Shown: in pieces, positions 39,958-48,499 of the stretch
Position numbering within the stretch: position 1 is the stretch's first letter
Layout of the letters: each line of letters starts with the position of its first letter
DNA from: Variovorax ginsengisoli
GTDB lineage: Bacteria > Pseudomonadota > Gammaproteobacteria > Burkholderiales > Burkholderiaceae_C
Assembly (NCBI RefSeq): GCF_030811835.1
Contig: NZ_JAUSRO010000017.1
Location: 1-64,000, forward strand
Length of the DNA: 64,000 bases
Direction of reading: 5' to 3'
Made by a program: the position numbers and the translations under genes
The notes under the pieces: generated by a model
What the model was told of the DNA's origin: nothing
Databases searched by the model: none
Seen by the model: only the letters and a program-made list of their open reading frames with translations

Positions 39958-40194
39958 TTTACGGAAAAAATAGCTCCTAAGTTGTTGTTATTAAACGATT
40001 TATGGAGAATTTCCGGGTTCTCTAATATCTCTAAGTATTTGAAGATTTCTCTTAATCTCGAGAGGATAGCGTCTCGATTTGAGGTGAGAGAGGGCCCCCA
40101 CAGCCGCTGGGCAGTGCATTGCCCTGACTTTCCTTCGTTTTTTCAAGGGTGCTGTGCATAATCGCGGCACACTGAAACTTTGAAGGCACATCGC
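39958..40194. other. AT-rich unwinding region and parA promoter region
   Basis: Directly after the last iteron the sequence becomes AT-rich (about 39958-40070, with runs such as TTGTTATTAAACGATTTATG and TCTCTAATATCTCTAAGTAT), unlike the rest of the window. This is the likely DNA unwinding element. A GC-normal stretch follows, then TTTTTTCAA ... CATAAT around 40140-40162 as a possible parA promoter. No protein gene is seen between 39628 and 40194. Confidence 0.7.
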
Positions 40195-41391
40195 GTGGAC
40201 ATCAAACAAACGATCAAACGACAGACGCTCGAAGACATTGAACTGCAAGCGCAAAAGATTGCAGGCATGATGGATCGAATCCGTGCTGCCATGCTTGCAC
40301 CGACAGCCACCAAGTCTGCGCCTGCTATGAGCGCTGCACAACTTGCCGATTTGTGCGCAGTCGACAAGGCAAAGATCGCCTATCGCCTGACACGTGGCGG
40401 CCTGCCTTCGGGCACGATGCACGGTAACCGCAGGGAATGGACGATGGCCGAGGCGCAGACCTGGGCCAGGGAGTTACGAGCCCACCACTTGAGACCCGAT
40501 GGCGCCGCAGGGATCACCCTGACTGTTGCCAACTTCAAAGGCGGGGTGGCCAAGACGACTTCGGCGGTCACCTTGGCGCAAGGACTCTCCATGCGTGGCC
40601 ACCGGGTGCTGTTGCTGGACCTTGACCCCCAAGGTTCGGCAACCACGCTCTTCGGTGTGCTTCCAGACGCCGAGGTCGATACGGAACACACCGCCATGCT
40701 CCTCTTCGCTGGAGACGAGGACAACCTGCAGTACGCGATCCGGCCGACCTACTGGCCCAACATCGATCTGGTTTGCGCAGCGCCGCTGCTCTACGGCGCC
40801 GAGTTTGCTCTCCCTGCCCGGCAGGCGAAGGACCCCGGTTTCGAGTTCTGGCGCGTGCTGGATCGAGGGCTGGATCTGACGCGTGAGCAATACGATGTGA
40901 TCGTGATCGACACCCCGCCGTCTTTGAGCTATGTGACCATCAATGCGCTCATGGCAGCGGACGGTGTCATCATGCCTTTGCCACCCTCTGCGCTCGACTT
41001 TGCGAGTTCGGCGCAGTTTTGGGATCTTTTTTCGGATTTGTGCAACCAGTTGGTTCGCAGCCGAGGAAAGAACAAGAGCTTTGAATTCATCGACGTTCTT
41101 CTATCTCGTGTCGAGGCTTCCGACACTGCCAGTTCCGTCGTCCGGCAATGGGTGCTCGAGGGGTACGGCGACAAGGTGCTGCCCATCGAAATACCCAAAA
41201 CAGCAGTGGCTGCGACAGCGAGCGCAGAATTCGGGACGGTGTATGACTTGCCGCGCGGCTCGGTAAATTCAAAAACGTTTGCACGCGCACGTGACGCTTA
41301 TGACCGCATGTGCGAGCTCGTCGAGCAGCAGATCGAAGCAGTCTGGGCGCGGCAGATTGCGGAACGCCAGCTGTTGGAAGCAGGAGTTTGA
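40195..41391 (+). CDS. parA: partition ATPase ParA (HTH-containing, type Ia)
   Basis: A 398-residue protein. GTG 40195 is used, with GAAGG 8 bases upstream; a TTG at 40180 is possible. The N-terminal 110 residues hold a helix-turn-helix (MSAAQLADLCAVDKAKIAYR), as in type Ia ParA that also represses its own operon. The deviant Walker A is KGGVAKTTS, Walker A' is LDLDPQGS, and DTPPSL follows. It separates replicon copies together with ParB. It is divergent from rep across the origin and 1 base from parB. Confidence 0.93.
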   Translation: MDIKQTIKRQTLEDIELQAQKIAGMMDRIRAAMLAPTATKSAPAMSAAQLADLCAVDKAKIAYRLTRGGLPSGTMHGNRREWTMAEAQTWARELRAHHLRPDGAAGITLTVANFKGGVAKTTSAVTLAQGLSMRGHRVLLLDLDPQGSATTLFGVLPDAEVDTEHTAMLLFAGDEDNLQYAIRPTYWPNIDLVCAAPLLYGAEFALPARQAKDPGFEFWRVLDRGLDLTREQYDVIVIDTPPSLSYVTINALMAADGVIMPLPPSALDFASSAQFWDLFSDLCNQLVRSRGKNKSFEFIDVLLSRVEASDTASSVVRQWVLEGYGDKVLPIEIPKTAVAATASAEFGTVYDLPRGSVNSKTFARARDAYDRMCELVEQQIEAVWARQIAERQLLEAGV

Positions 41392-41392
41392 C

Positions 41393-42442
41393 ATGGGATT
41401 GAGAGACAAGGCATCAAAGATTGATTTTGGTTCTCTGGTGGCACCCGCACCTCAGGCGCCAGAAGTCAAACAACCCAAGACGGCGCCGGGCGCGATGATG
41501 GCATTCGCCAATGATCAACGCTCCGAGTTGCTGCGTGAGAACGAGCTTCTTCGCGGACAGGCCGGCCAGGCTGAAGCACTTCGGGCCAAACTCGACGAGG
41601 CGGTTGAAGAGATTCGCGAATGGGATGGTGCGAAGCCAACACGGCTTTTCGACCCCAAGCAGATCATCCGCAGCAATTACGCCAATCGCCATGAGGCCAG
41701 CTTCCTCAGTGCGGATTTTGATCAGCTCAAGCGGGAAATCGAAGAAGCAGGCGGCAATGTGCAACCGATCAAGGTGCGCGCACTGACCAGTCCGGGCGAT
41801 GGGCCCAAGTACGAGATCGTGTTCGGTCACCGCCGGCACGAAGCATGTCTGCAACTGGGGCTGCCTGTTCTGGCCGTGGTCGACAACTTGGATGATCGCG
41901 CATTGTTCGTTGAGATGGACCGTGAAAACAGGGAGCGCAGTGATCTGTCGGCGTGGGAGCAGGGCGTCATGTACGCCAGAGCACTCGATGCCGGGCTTTT
42001 TCCTTCGGCACGCCAGCTCTCTTCAGCCATCGGTGTGGACCCGAGCAACTTGGGAAAAGCCATCGCTCTGGCACGTTTACCGGAGGTGGTTATCGCTGCA
42101 TTCGCATCCCCGCTGGATCTGCAGTTTCGCTGGGTACCTTCGTTGAATCAGGTCCTTGAGCAGGACAGTGAGGGCGTCAAGACGCGTGCCGCTGCCATTG
42201 CCGCACATCGCGGCACCATGACGGCAAAGCAGATCTTCGAAGCCTTGATCGCCAAGCCACAGGAGGGGGGTGGTACCGTACCACTCCCTGGTACGCAGCT
42301 GACGGACGCTGACGGCAAAGTGCTCGCCACAGTCAAATTCGACAACCGTGGACGTGCGGCGATCCGCGTGGAGACATCGCTTGGTACCAAAAGACAACAA
42401 GACTTATTGAAGTTGCTGGATCAGTTTCTCAACGAGCGTTGA
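41393..42442 (+). CDS. parB: partition protein ParB
   Basis: A 349-residue centromere-binding protein. AGGAG precedes the ATG at 41393, which follows the parA stop by 1 base. A coiled segment with LRENELLRGQAGQAEALR precedes the ParB/Srx domain: VFGHRRHEACLQLGL is the GHRR variant of the GERR box that binds CTP, and EMDRENRERSDLSAWEQG follows. A helix-turn-helix (LFPSARQLSSAIGVDPSNLG) and a C-terminal dimer domain complete it. A palindrome within codons 292-299 and again after the stop may be its binding site. Confidence 0.92.
   Translation: MGLRDKASKIDFGSLVAPAPQAPEVKQPKTAPGAMMAFANDQRSELLRENELLRGQAGQAEALRAKLDEAVEEIREWDGAKPTRLFDPKQIIRSNYANRHEASFLSADFDQLKREIEEAGGNVQPIKVRALTSPGDGPKYEIVFGHRRHEACLQLGLPVLAVVDNLDDRALFVEMDRENRERSDLSAWEQGVMYARALDAGLFPSARQLSSAIGVDPSNLGKAIALARLPEVVIAAFASPLDLQFRWVPSLNQVLEQDSEGVKTRAAAIAAHRGTMTAKQIFEALIAKPQEGGGTVPLPGTQLTDADGKVLATVKFDNRGRAAIRVETSLGTKRQQDLLKLLDQFLNER
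42266..42288. repeat. palindrome copy 1 inside parB (candidate parS)
   Basis: Arms GGGGGTGGTAC and GTACCACTCCC around a single C: a 23-base palindrome with one mismatch. The 20 bases at 42265-42284 are identical to 42462-42481. Within parB it encodes the Gly-Gly-Gly-Thr-Val-Pro-Leu-Pro stretch between the helix-turn-helix and the dimer domain. Confidence 0.6.
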
Positions 42443-42462
42443 CAGCAGCGAATGGATGAAAG

Positions 42463-42492
42463 GGGGGTGGTACCGTACCACCCCCTTTTTTT
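42463..42492 (+). terminator. palindrome copy 2: terminator of parAB and candidate parS
   Basis: Perfect 11-base arms GGGGGTGGTAC and GTACCACCCCC around one C, followed by seven T, start 20 bases after the parB stop. This fits a Rho-independent terminator. The identity with the copy inside parB suggests a second use as a ParB site. Confidence 0.75.
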
Positions 42493-43022
42493 ACCCCAAA
42501 ACGGCACCGCTATGGACTGGCGCGGATGCATGAGTGTCGATAGCGGCGTCACCAACATCGTCATCGAAGCAGTAAAGCACGACGCGTGCTGGAACTCTCC
42601 GTCCGTTTGAAATGGACCAAGTTTGCCTTTCTGGCCGCCATGCAGGTTCAACTTATGTGCGCCATACCGCCAGGGATTCATCCGCGTCGTTAGGTCCGAT
42701 GACGCGTCGATGCGATCTCCTTTCTTACCCAAAGTTGGCAAGGTGATGCGTGCCCTGGGCACGGCTGCGTGAACGCCGCTTCACGCAATTCGTTGCATCT
42801 CGTCCCACGGGTACTGAGCAGCTTCACCGCTCCACACACCAGGCGTTGCAAAGTGCGCGACACACACACTTGCGCCTAAGTGTCTGTCGCACAAAGAAAA
42901 AACGCCAACTCGTCTCTATTCTCGGAAACTGATCGTTCAAATGAACACGGATGATAATTAACGTTATCATTCAAACGAATCCAGCCGAAAGTGTCTTGCC
43001 CGCCACCACCCCATTGACCACG
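42493..43022. other. intergenic stretch between parB and the integrase
   Basis: About 530 bases with no convincing gene. A 113-codon minus-strand frame (42421-42762) runs through the terminator and has no ribosome site or recognisable composition, so it is not called. From about 42925 to 42985 the sequence turns AT-rich and is full of inverted repeats (see the palindrome entry). Confidence 0.5.
42951..42970. promoter_or_regulatory. palindromic element before the integrase
   Basis: Perfect arms ATGATAA and TTATCAT with spacer TTAACG. It is flanked by GTTCAAATGAAC (arms GTTCA/TGAAC) at about 42935-42946 and by TCATTCAAACGAA on the right, so outer arms resembling CGTT-N2-AATGA also face each other. 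It is probably an operator/promoter for the recombinase or a recombinase binding site. It includes an in-frame ATG at 42951 that is not used as the start here. Confidence 0.5.
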
Positions 43023-44984
43023 ATGCCCGTCCCAGCGCTGCGCAAGCTCGATCGTGCTCATTTCGCATTCATGCGGGCACTGGCCCAAGGGGTAGACGAG
43101 CGCACCAGTTGGGACCGCTATTTACGCGTGGAAGGCGAGCACACAGATTTGCGTACGGTCAGAAGGACCATTGCCTGGATCCGTGACGCGTTCGCCGCTG
43201 CAGCGCGCCGCGAGGCCAAGCCGGGGACCGCGCGGCTGATCCTGCTGGAGCCCCTTCGCGACCCGATCGCGGCATCGGCGCCTCTGTCGGTTGCACCGCC
43301 GACGCTGCAAGCGTTCGCGGAGGCCGCCGGGCTGGAGGACTTTTCGCAGGAGGAGCAGATCGAGGCCTATGCAGCAGCCTATCCGTCGACGTCCGCAGGG
43401 GCGGGACGGCGGAGCAACCCGGCTCGCAGGGCCGACCCTCGGGCGGCGCGACGGCAGCGGTTGATCGAACGGCAACTCGCCGCCTTGCGCTGGTTGGAAG
43501 ATCTGGTCGTTCAGGATCCCCGGCTGGACGACCGGGTTGACGCGTGGTTTCATCCGGCGCTCGCTCAGCGGCTCGTTCGCGCCGGCCTGTCGACGCTGGA
43601 TCGCCTCGTCACGCACATCAACGGGGTCGGTGCGCGATGGTGGCTGCACGTTCCTGGAGTCGGCGAGCGCAAGGCCATGCGTGTCCTCGACTGGCTGGCC
43701 GCGCACGAGGATGTGCTTGGTGCTGGTGTGGGTCCCCACGTCCGTGTGCCACGCCGCGCGCTGATGCCTGCCACGCTGGCTGCTGTCGTCCCGGCGGGCA
43801 CCGGCGTGCTGCCGCTAGAGAAACTAAGGGTTCCAGCCGGTCTGGACGGCCGTGAAGGTCGCCAACGCGCCGATCCCGCAGGATGCCGGCTGGCGGCATC
43901 GAACGACCTGCAGGCGATCGACGCCTGGCTCGCCGCCAAAGGCACTGCGTCCTCCAAGCCGGGCCTCTCGGCGACCCAGCGTGCGTACCGAAAGGAGGCC
44001 GAACGGCTCCTGCTGTGGGCCGTTCTGGAGCGGGGCGAGGCGTTGTCATCGCTGGCTGCGGCGGACATGACGGCCTACGACGCCTTTCTCGCCGGGCCAC
44101 CTCGCCACTGGTGTGGGCCGCGTCACCATCAGCGCTGGTCACCTCTGTGGCGACCCCTCGAAGGCCCGCTCTCGCCAGCGGCCCGGCGCCACGCCTTCGC
44201 GATCCTGCGCAGCCTGTTCGGCTTTCTCGTCGCCCAAGGCTATCTTGCAGCGAGCCCGCTGACCGCTGCGCAAGCCTTGCCGAGCGCTCGGATCCCGCCA
44301 TTGGGCGCAGGCCGATCGTTCACGTTCGCCCAATGGGACCATCTACGCACCGCCTTGGCCAGGCAGGCTGTTGACGAGCCGGGCCGACGCCTGCGCAGGG
44401 TCGTGCAATGGCTGTATGCGACGGGGCTTCGCCTCACGGAGCTCGCGCAGGCGACCTGCGGTGATCTGGCAGGCGCTGCCCCGTCGGAGGGCGGGGCAGC
44501 GTCCCACCCAGGCTGGACGTTGCGGGTCGCCGGTCCCGCCGGATCGCCTCGGCAGGTGCTGGTGCCGACGTCGCTGGTCACCTCGCTGCATGAAGAGCTG
44601 GTGCGTTGCGGTATGGTGGGCGGCATCGCCGACCCGGCATGCCGGCAAACGCCCCTGCTAATGCGCTTGGATGTTGCCACGGGGCAGTGCGTGCCGTGGT
44701 CGACCTCCGCCATCTACAAGACGATCAAGGCCTTCATGGCGCAGGTCGCGCGCAACCTGAAGGATGAAGACGCTGCACAGCTGCGGCGCGCGAGCACCCA
44801 CTGGCTGCGCCACACGCATGGCAAGCACGCATTGCAAGGGCGCGAAGGCAGGGCGGGTCTGACATTGCAACGCGTGCAGCACAACCTCGGCCACGCATCA
44901 ATCGCCACGACCTCCGCCTACCTTGGCGGGCCCACCGACACCTCCGATATCCTGGCCACCCGCGCGTTCTGGGACACCCTGTGA
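43023..44984 (+). CDS. large tyrosine recombinase (phage integrase family)
   Basis: A 653-residue site-specific recombinase. The N-terminal 290 residues match the extra domain of large Burkholderiales integrases and include a helix-hairpin-helix-like HVPGVGERKAMRVLDWL; a core-binding SAM-like domain follows (about 290-430). Catalytic residues are Arg470 (YATGLRLTEL), His593 and Arg596 (HWLRH), His624 (LGHAS) and Tyr633 (SAYLGG). ATG 43023 is used because ATG 42951 lies inside a palindrome. Such genes sit beside rep/parAB on megaplasmids and may resolve replicon dimers rather than integrate phage. Its end overlaps the convergent hydrolase gene by 87 bases. Confidence 0.85.
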   Translation: MPVPALRKLDRAHFAFMRALAQGVDERTSWDRYLRVEGEHTDLRTVRRTIAWIRDAFAAAARREAKPGTARLILLEPLRDPIAASAPLSVAPPTLQAFAEAAGLEDFSQEEQIEAYAAAYPSTSAGAGRRSNPARRADPRAARRQRLIERQLAALRWLEDLVVQDPRLDDRVDAWFHPALAQRLVRAGLSTLDRLVTHINGVGARWWLHVPGVGERKAMRVLDWLAAHEDVLGAGVGPHVRVPRRALMPATLAAVVPAGTGVLPLEKLRVPAGLDGREGRQRADPAGCRLAASNDLQAIDAWLAAKGTASSKPGLSATQRAYRKEAERLLLWAVLERGEALSSLAAADMTAYDAFLAGPPRHWCGPRHHQRWSPLWRPLEGPLSPAARRHAFAILRSLFGFLVAQGYLAASPLTAAQALPSARIPPLGAGRSFTFAQWDHLRTALARQAVDEPGRRLRRVVQWLYATGLRLTELAQATCGDLAGAAPSEGGAASHPGWTLRVAGPAGSPRQVLVPTSLVTSLHEELVRCGMVGGIADPACRQTPLLMRLDVATGQCVPWSTSAIYKTIKAFMAQVARNLKDEDAAQLRRASTHWLRHTHGKHALQGREGRAGLTLQRVQHNLGHASIATTSAYLGGPTDTSDILATRAFWDTL

Positions 44985-45809
44985 AAGTCCGCGGACCCAG
45001 TCGCGCACCTGCGCGACCACCCATCGGCCATCGTCGAGCGGCAGGTCGTGGCCGGCGCTCGCGTGCTCGCGGATCGGGGCCTGCCAGTGTCGCGCCAGCC
45101 GTCGCGAGCACGCCACATCCACGAGGCCATCCTGCAGGCTTGCCAGAACCAGAAAAGGCACGCGCGGTGGGGTCGGCGGTGCGCGATAGCGTGCGGCCGC
45201 CAGCAACTGCCGCAACGCGTTCATAGCCGACACGGGATGGACCTGCCGAATCTGCGTCCATGCCTGCAACACCGCCTGCGCGTCGGGCGCGTGCCGGGTG
45301 GTCAGCGCGAGCACGGCCTGTTCGCGCTGATGCGCCGGTTGCGGCCACAGGGCCAGCCTGAGCAGCGCGCCATAGTTGGCCGGTCGCAAGCGCTGGTGCC
45401 ATGGACTGAAAGGGCGCATGCTGGTATTGATGAGCACGCAGGCGGCCAGCTCTGCGGGATGCTGCGCCGCCCATTCGACGGTCACCATCGCGCCCATCGA
45501 CATGGCCAGCACATGAAAGGGCGGTTGCAGTCCCGCCGCTTCCAGTTGCGCGCGGCAGGCTTGCATCGTCGTGCCGATCTGCGTCGGGCTTCGCAGCGTG
45601 TGCAAGGTGCCGTTTCCCGGCAGGTCGATGGCGACGATGCGGCCATGGGCGCCGCCGCATCCCAGGTCGAGTCCTTGCTGCAGCAGGGCGGGCAGGGCGC
45701 CCCAGTGGCCACGCTCGCGCGTGAGCCCGCGCAGCAGCACCCAGGTGGGTCCGGCGCCATCGGGGCAGGCGGCACCGTGGCTTCGGCCCGGCTTCGCCGC
45801 CGCGCTCAT
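44898..45809 (-). CDS. alpha/beta hydrolase
   Basis: A 303-residue hydrolase. The oxyanion region is WVLLRGLTRERGHW, the nucleophile elbow is AMSMGAM (Ser in SMG), and the histidine is in ASAGHDLPLDDGRWV. The natural fold ends near QVRDWVRG; the remaining 28 or so residues (Gly-rich, ending KVGGGRGD) are encoded antisense to the end of the integrase. The tail may have been acquired when the replicon module arrived. It overlaps the carboxypeptidase stop by ATGA, so the two are an operon. The substrate is unknown. Confidence 0.8.
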   Translation of the reverse strand: MSAAAKPGRSHGAACPDGAGPTWVLLRGLTRERGHWGALPALLQQGLDLGCGGAHGRIVAIDLPGNGTLHTLRSPTQIGTTMQACRAQLEAAGLQPPFHVLAMSMGAMVTVEWAAQHPAELAACVLINTSMRPFSPWHQRLRPANYGALLRLALWPQPAHQREQAVLALTTRHAPDAQAVLQAWTQIRQVHPVSAMNALRQLLAAARYRAPPTPPRVPFLVLASLQDGLVDVACSRRLARHWQAPIREHASAGHDLPLDDGRWVVAQVRDWVRGLSQGVPERAGGQDIGGVGGPAKVGGGRGD

Positions 45810-46831
45810 GCGCGCCCTGCGCCATACCAGCGCGCCTGGGCGAGTGCACGTTGATGCGTGCGCTGCGCGCCGGTCGGCAGCCAGCGCGCATGGCTGCCCA
45901 CGGCGCGGGTGATGAAGTCGAGCCAGCCGATGTGGGTGCGCAGCACGCGCTGCTGGCGATGAGCGATCATCGGATTGAAGATGCCGTGGCGCGAGAAAAT
46001 CTGCCGCGGATTCTTCTTGATCCATAGCCATGACCCCATCTCCAAAGTCAGTGGCAGAAACACGCTTCCCGGGCGTTTGCAGGCATCGAGATAAAGATGG
46101 TCCCAGAGATCGCCATGCGTGAGGTACTGCTGGCTCTGCGGCTCCAGCACATAGCGATGGTGCAGCAGCGTCTGATCGATGATCTCGCACAGCGCATGCA
46201 TCTCCGGCAGGTGGGCAATGGGGGTGGAGGTGTGGGCATAAGGAAACCAGATGCGGTCTGTCAGGCCGAATCCGGAATGGCAGTCCACTGCCACGCTGAA
46301 GTCGCGCCCCAGCAGTTCCGATTCGACGATCGCGCAAAGCGCTGCGCTTTCGCGTTCCATCGGTGCGCCTTCGACGCCGCGGTACCAGGGCAAGGAGGCA
46401 CTGATGCGCTGGCCACCGATCAGGTAGGGGACCCGCGCGTGGCAGTCCACCGGCGCATTGCGCATCAGGTCGACCCCGTTCGGATTGGCGCGCGTGCCGA
46501 GCCACAAACCGCCGGGGTTGACCAGTGGCATGAACACCAGGCGGACCGTTTCCAACTGACGGTGCAGCGTCTCGTCCCATTGGAGCCGCATCACCAGGCT
46601 GCGCAGGTAGGCGATCGTCACCTCGGCGCCAATGCGCTCGAGGCCATGCACGCCGCCGAAAAAACCAACGGCCGGTACATCCCGCCGCGCACTCCCCAGC
46701 AAATAGGCATGAACCGGCAGGCGCCTGTCACCTGCGTCGACTTCGCACAGCAGCCGCCGTTCCATGAAGGGACCGGCCAGGTCGGTGAGCGCCTGCAGCG
46801 CCAGCAATTCAGGCAATTCCGTAGAAGTCAC
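45806..46831 (-). CDS. M14-family zinc carboxypeptidase-like protein
   Basis: A 341-residue protein. Zinc ligands are His and Glu in GGVHGLERIGAEV and a later His in VDCHSGFGLTD; the catalytic Glu is in TLEMGSW. FMPLVNPGGLWLGTRANPNG is the substrate-pocket region of M14 enzymes. It most resembles the succinylglutamate desuccinylase/aspartoacylase-like or peptidoglycan amidase-like M14 branches. No signal peptide is seen. It is the first gene of the pair with the alpha/beta hydrolase. Confidence 0.82.
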   Translation of the reverse strand: MTSTELPELLALQALTDLAGPFMERRLLCEVDAGDRRLPVHAYLLGSARRDVPAVGFFGGVHGLERIGAEVTIAYLRSLVMRLQWDETLHRQLETVRLVFMPLVNPGGLWLGTRANPNGVDLMRNAPVDCHARVPYLIGGQRISASLPWYRGVEGAPMERESAALCAIVESELLGRDFSVAVDCHSGFGLTDRIWFPYAHTSTPIAHLPEMHALCEIIDQTLLHHRYVLEPQSQQYLTHGDLWDHLYLDACKRPGSVFLPLTLEMGSWLWIKKNPRQIFSRHGIFNPMIAHRQQRVLRTHIGWLDFITRAVGSHARWLPTGAQRTHQRALAQARWYGAGRA

Positions 46832-46913
46832 ACGCAGAGGGAAGAGTGAGGTGCGCCAGCATAGCGGGGTGCGTCGTCACCAGGGTGTCATATGCCTGGC
46901 CTAGGGTGCATGC

Positions 46914-47045
46914 ATGGCCCCACTCACTTTTGCATCGACGTCCCAGCGTGCCCGCGGCATCGGTTGCGCGTTGCTGTGGGGTGCCTTCGAGTTCGTTGCC
47001 CTCGCGCGCCGTCGCTGGACGCTGCGGCACCACAGCCGGCGCTGA
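46914..47045 (+). CDS. possible 43-residue small protein
   Basis: The 436-base gap between the carboxypeptidase and cheW contains one small plausible frame: ATG 46914, with a central hydrophobic stretch GCALLWGAFEFVALA followed by an Arg-rich end (RRRWTLRHHSRR), the layout of a single-pass membrane peptide. The ribosome site is weak. Nothing else in 46832-47267 is convincing, apart from the presumed cheW promoter. Confidence 0.3.
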   Translation: MAPLTFASTSQRARGIGCALLWGAFEFVALARRRWTLRHHSRR

Positions 47046-47267
47046 GGCGCTGTTGCGCTCGGTCCTGCCCCGGCGCTGCAATTCACATATCGATCACGAC
47101 TGCCAAGCCGCTTTCACGCCCAATCGGTGCGCTGAAGAAGAACGACTCGCAGGCGTTCGACGGGTTACGACGACCAGGCTGGCGCCGTGGCGCCGCCGAA
47201 TTGACCCCATGTCTGCGTGTGGGCGTCCTCCTCAGTCGCCATTCAATTCAACCCGAGGACCCACATC

Positions 47268-47789
47268 ATGGACGCCGCAACCGCTTCTCACGACACACTC
47301 TCCAAGGCGGGCGCTCCTGGCGCTGCCGTTCGTCAGGCTCCGTCGGAATTCCTGGCCTTCAAGCTGGGCGCCGAGGAGTACGGCATCGACATCCAGAAGG
47401 TGCAGGAACTGCGCGGCTACGACGCCGTGACGCGCATCGCCAACGCGCCCGAGCACATCAAGGGCGTGGTGAACCTGCGCGGCATCATCGTGCCGATCAT
47501 CGACATGCGCATCAAGTTCGACCTGGGCGAACCGACCTACGACCAGTTCACCGTGGTGATCGTGCTCAACGTGGCCGGTCGCATCGTGGGCATGGTGGTC
47601 GATAGCGTGTCCGACGTGATCACGCTGGTGAGCGAGCAGATCAAGCCCGCACCTGAAATGGGTGCTGCCCTCGACACCGACTACCTGATCGGCCTGGGCA
47701 CACTGGACGAACGCATGCTGATCCTGGTGGACATCGAACAGTTGATGGCCAGCAGCGAAATGGGCCTGATCGAAGAAAAAGCCCATTGA
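47268..47789 (+). CDS. cheW: chemotaxis coupling protein CheW
   Basis: A 173-residue cytoplasmic adaptor linking chemoreceptors to the CheA kinase. After a 25-residue Ala-rich leader comes the CheW fold: FLAFKLGAEEYGIDIQKVQE, IKGVVNLRGIIVPIIDMR and the second barrel with GRIVGMVVDSVSDVI. GAGGA precedes ATG 47268. It stands apart from other che genes in the window but lies close to flagellar genes. A terminator follows. Confidence 0.95.
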   Translation: MDAATASHDTLSKAGAPGAAVRQAPSEFLAFKLGAEEYGIDIQKVQELRGYDAVTRIANAPEHIKGVVNLRGIIVPIIDMRIKFDLGEPTYDQFTVVIVLNVAGRIVGMVVDSVSDVITLVSEQIKPAPEMGAALDTDYLIGLGTLDERMLILVDIEQLMASSEMGLIEEKAH

Positions 47790-47880
47790 CCGGACGCAGC
47801 CCGCGCGAGGGCTGCGCGGGTACCCGAAACACTGCGCGACGCGCGCTGTGATCGGTGAGTCCGTCGAAACGAATGCTTTG

Positions 47881-47916
47881 ATCCCGATGCCTGGCATCGG
47901 GATTTCCCTTTTTCTC
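47881..47916 (+). terminator. terminator after cheW
   Basis: Perfect 10-base arms ATCCCGATGC and GCATCGGGAT with a 3-base loop, followed by TTCCCTTTTTCTC. It lies between cheW and a convergent gene and could serve both. Confidence 0.75.
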
Positions 47917-47967
47917 TCCCGTCCGGCGCGGCCGTTGAAGGCCTCTCATCGCCTTGCAGCTACCGTT

Positions 47968-48354
47968 TCAGGTGCGTGCCGCGGCTTTCTGGCGAAGTCC
48001 GTTGAGTTTTTCGGTCAGCCGGTGCGTCTCTGCTTCGGCTTGGCGCAGTTCGCCCGCCAACCGGATCACCTCCAGGCGCGCCTTCGGATCGCCGCGGTGC
48101 ATCAGGAAAAATTGCTCGGCATAGTCCTCGACCTCTGCCGTCCACTGGAAGGTTGCAGCGCCGGTGGCGCGGCGACGGTCGATTTCGGCGAGCGTACGGG
48201 CATACTGCCGTGCCTGCAGGCGCCTGGCGGACAGGGCTTCCTGGCTTTCCTGTGCCAATCCAAAACGTCTGAGCGCGTGCTGCAGGACCTGCTTGAGCAG
48301 GCTCTGAGCACGGTTGAAGTAAGGACTGACATGTCCGAATTCGGCGAAGCTCAT
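47968..48354 (-). CDS. hypothetical coiled-coil protein
   Basis: A 128-residue, highly charged, almost fully helical protein with no membrane segment. The heptad-like end is AGELRQAEAETHRLTEKLNG. AGGAG with a 6-base spacer precedes ATG 48354, so the gene is real. Its size and composition recall flagellar export chaperones or FliJ-like proteins, and it lies among chemotaxis and signalling genes, but no family signature supports a name. Confidence 0.6.
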   Translation of the reverse strand: MSFAEFGHVSPYFNRAQSLLKQVLQHALRRFGLAQESQEALSARRLQARQYARTLAEIDRRRATGAATFQWTAEVEDYAEQFFLMHRGDPKARLEVIRLAGELRQAEAETHRLTEKLNGLRQKAAART

Positions 48355-48499
48355 GAAGTACTCCTAGGTAGTTCGAAACGGCTCCTGCGAGGAGCGGCTG
48401 ACGCATGCATTACATGTGTCCTGCTCTTGCCACATGTGATGCCTTTGTGAACATTTCGAGACGCTCCATCGCCTTGGCGACTGAGGGGCGCTACGATCG

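Noticed and set aside
42421..42762. 113-codon minus-strand frame after parB
   Set aside because: It reads through the parB terminator palindrome and ends within parB; no ribosome site or family likeness.
43023..44984. The large tyrosine recombinase as evidence of a prophage
   Set aside because: No capsid, terminase, repressor or lysis genes are near; it sits with rep and parAB, so a replicon-associated recombinase is more likely.
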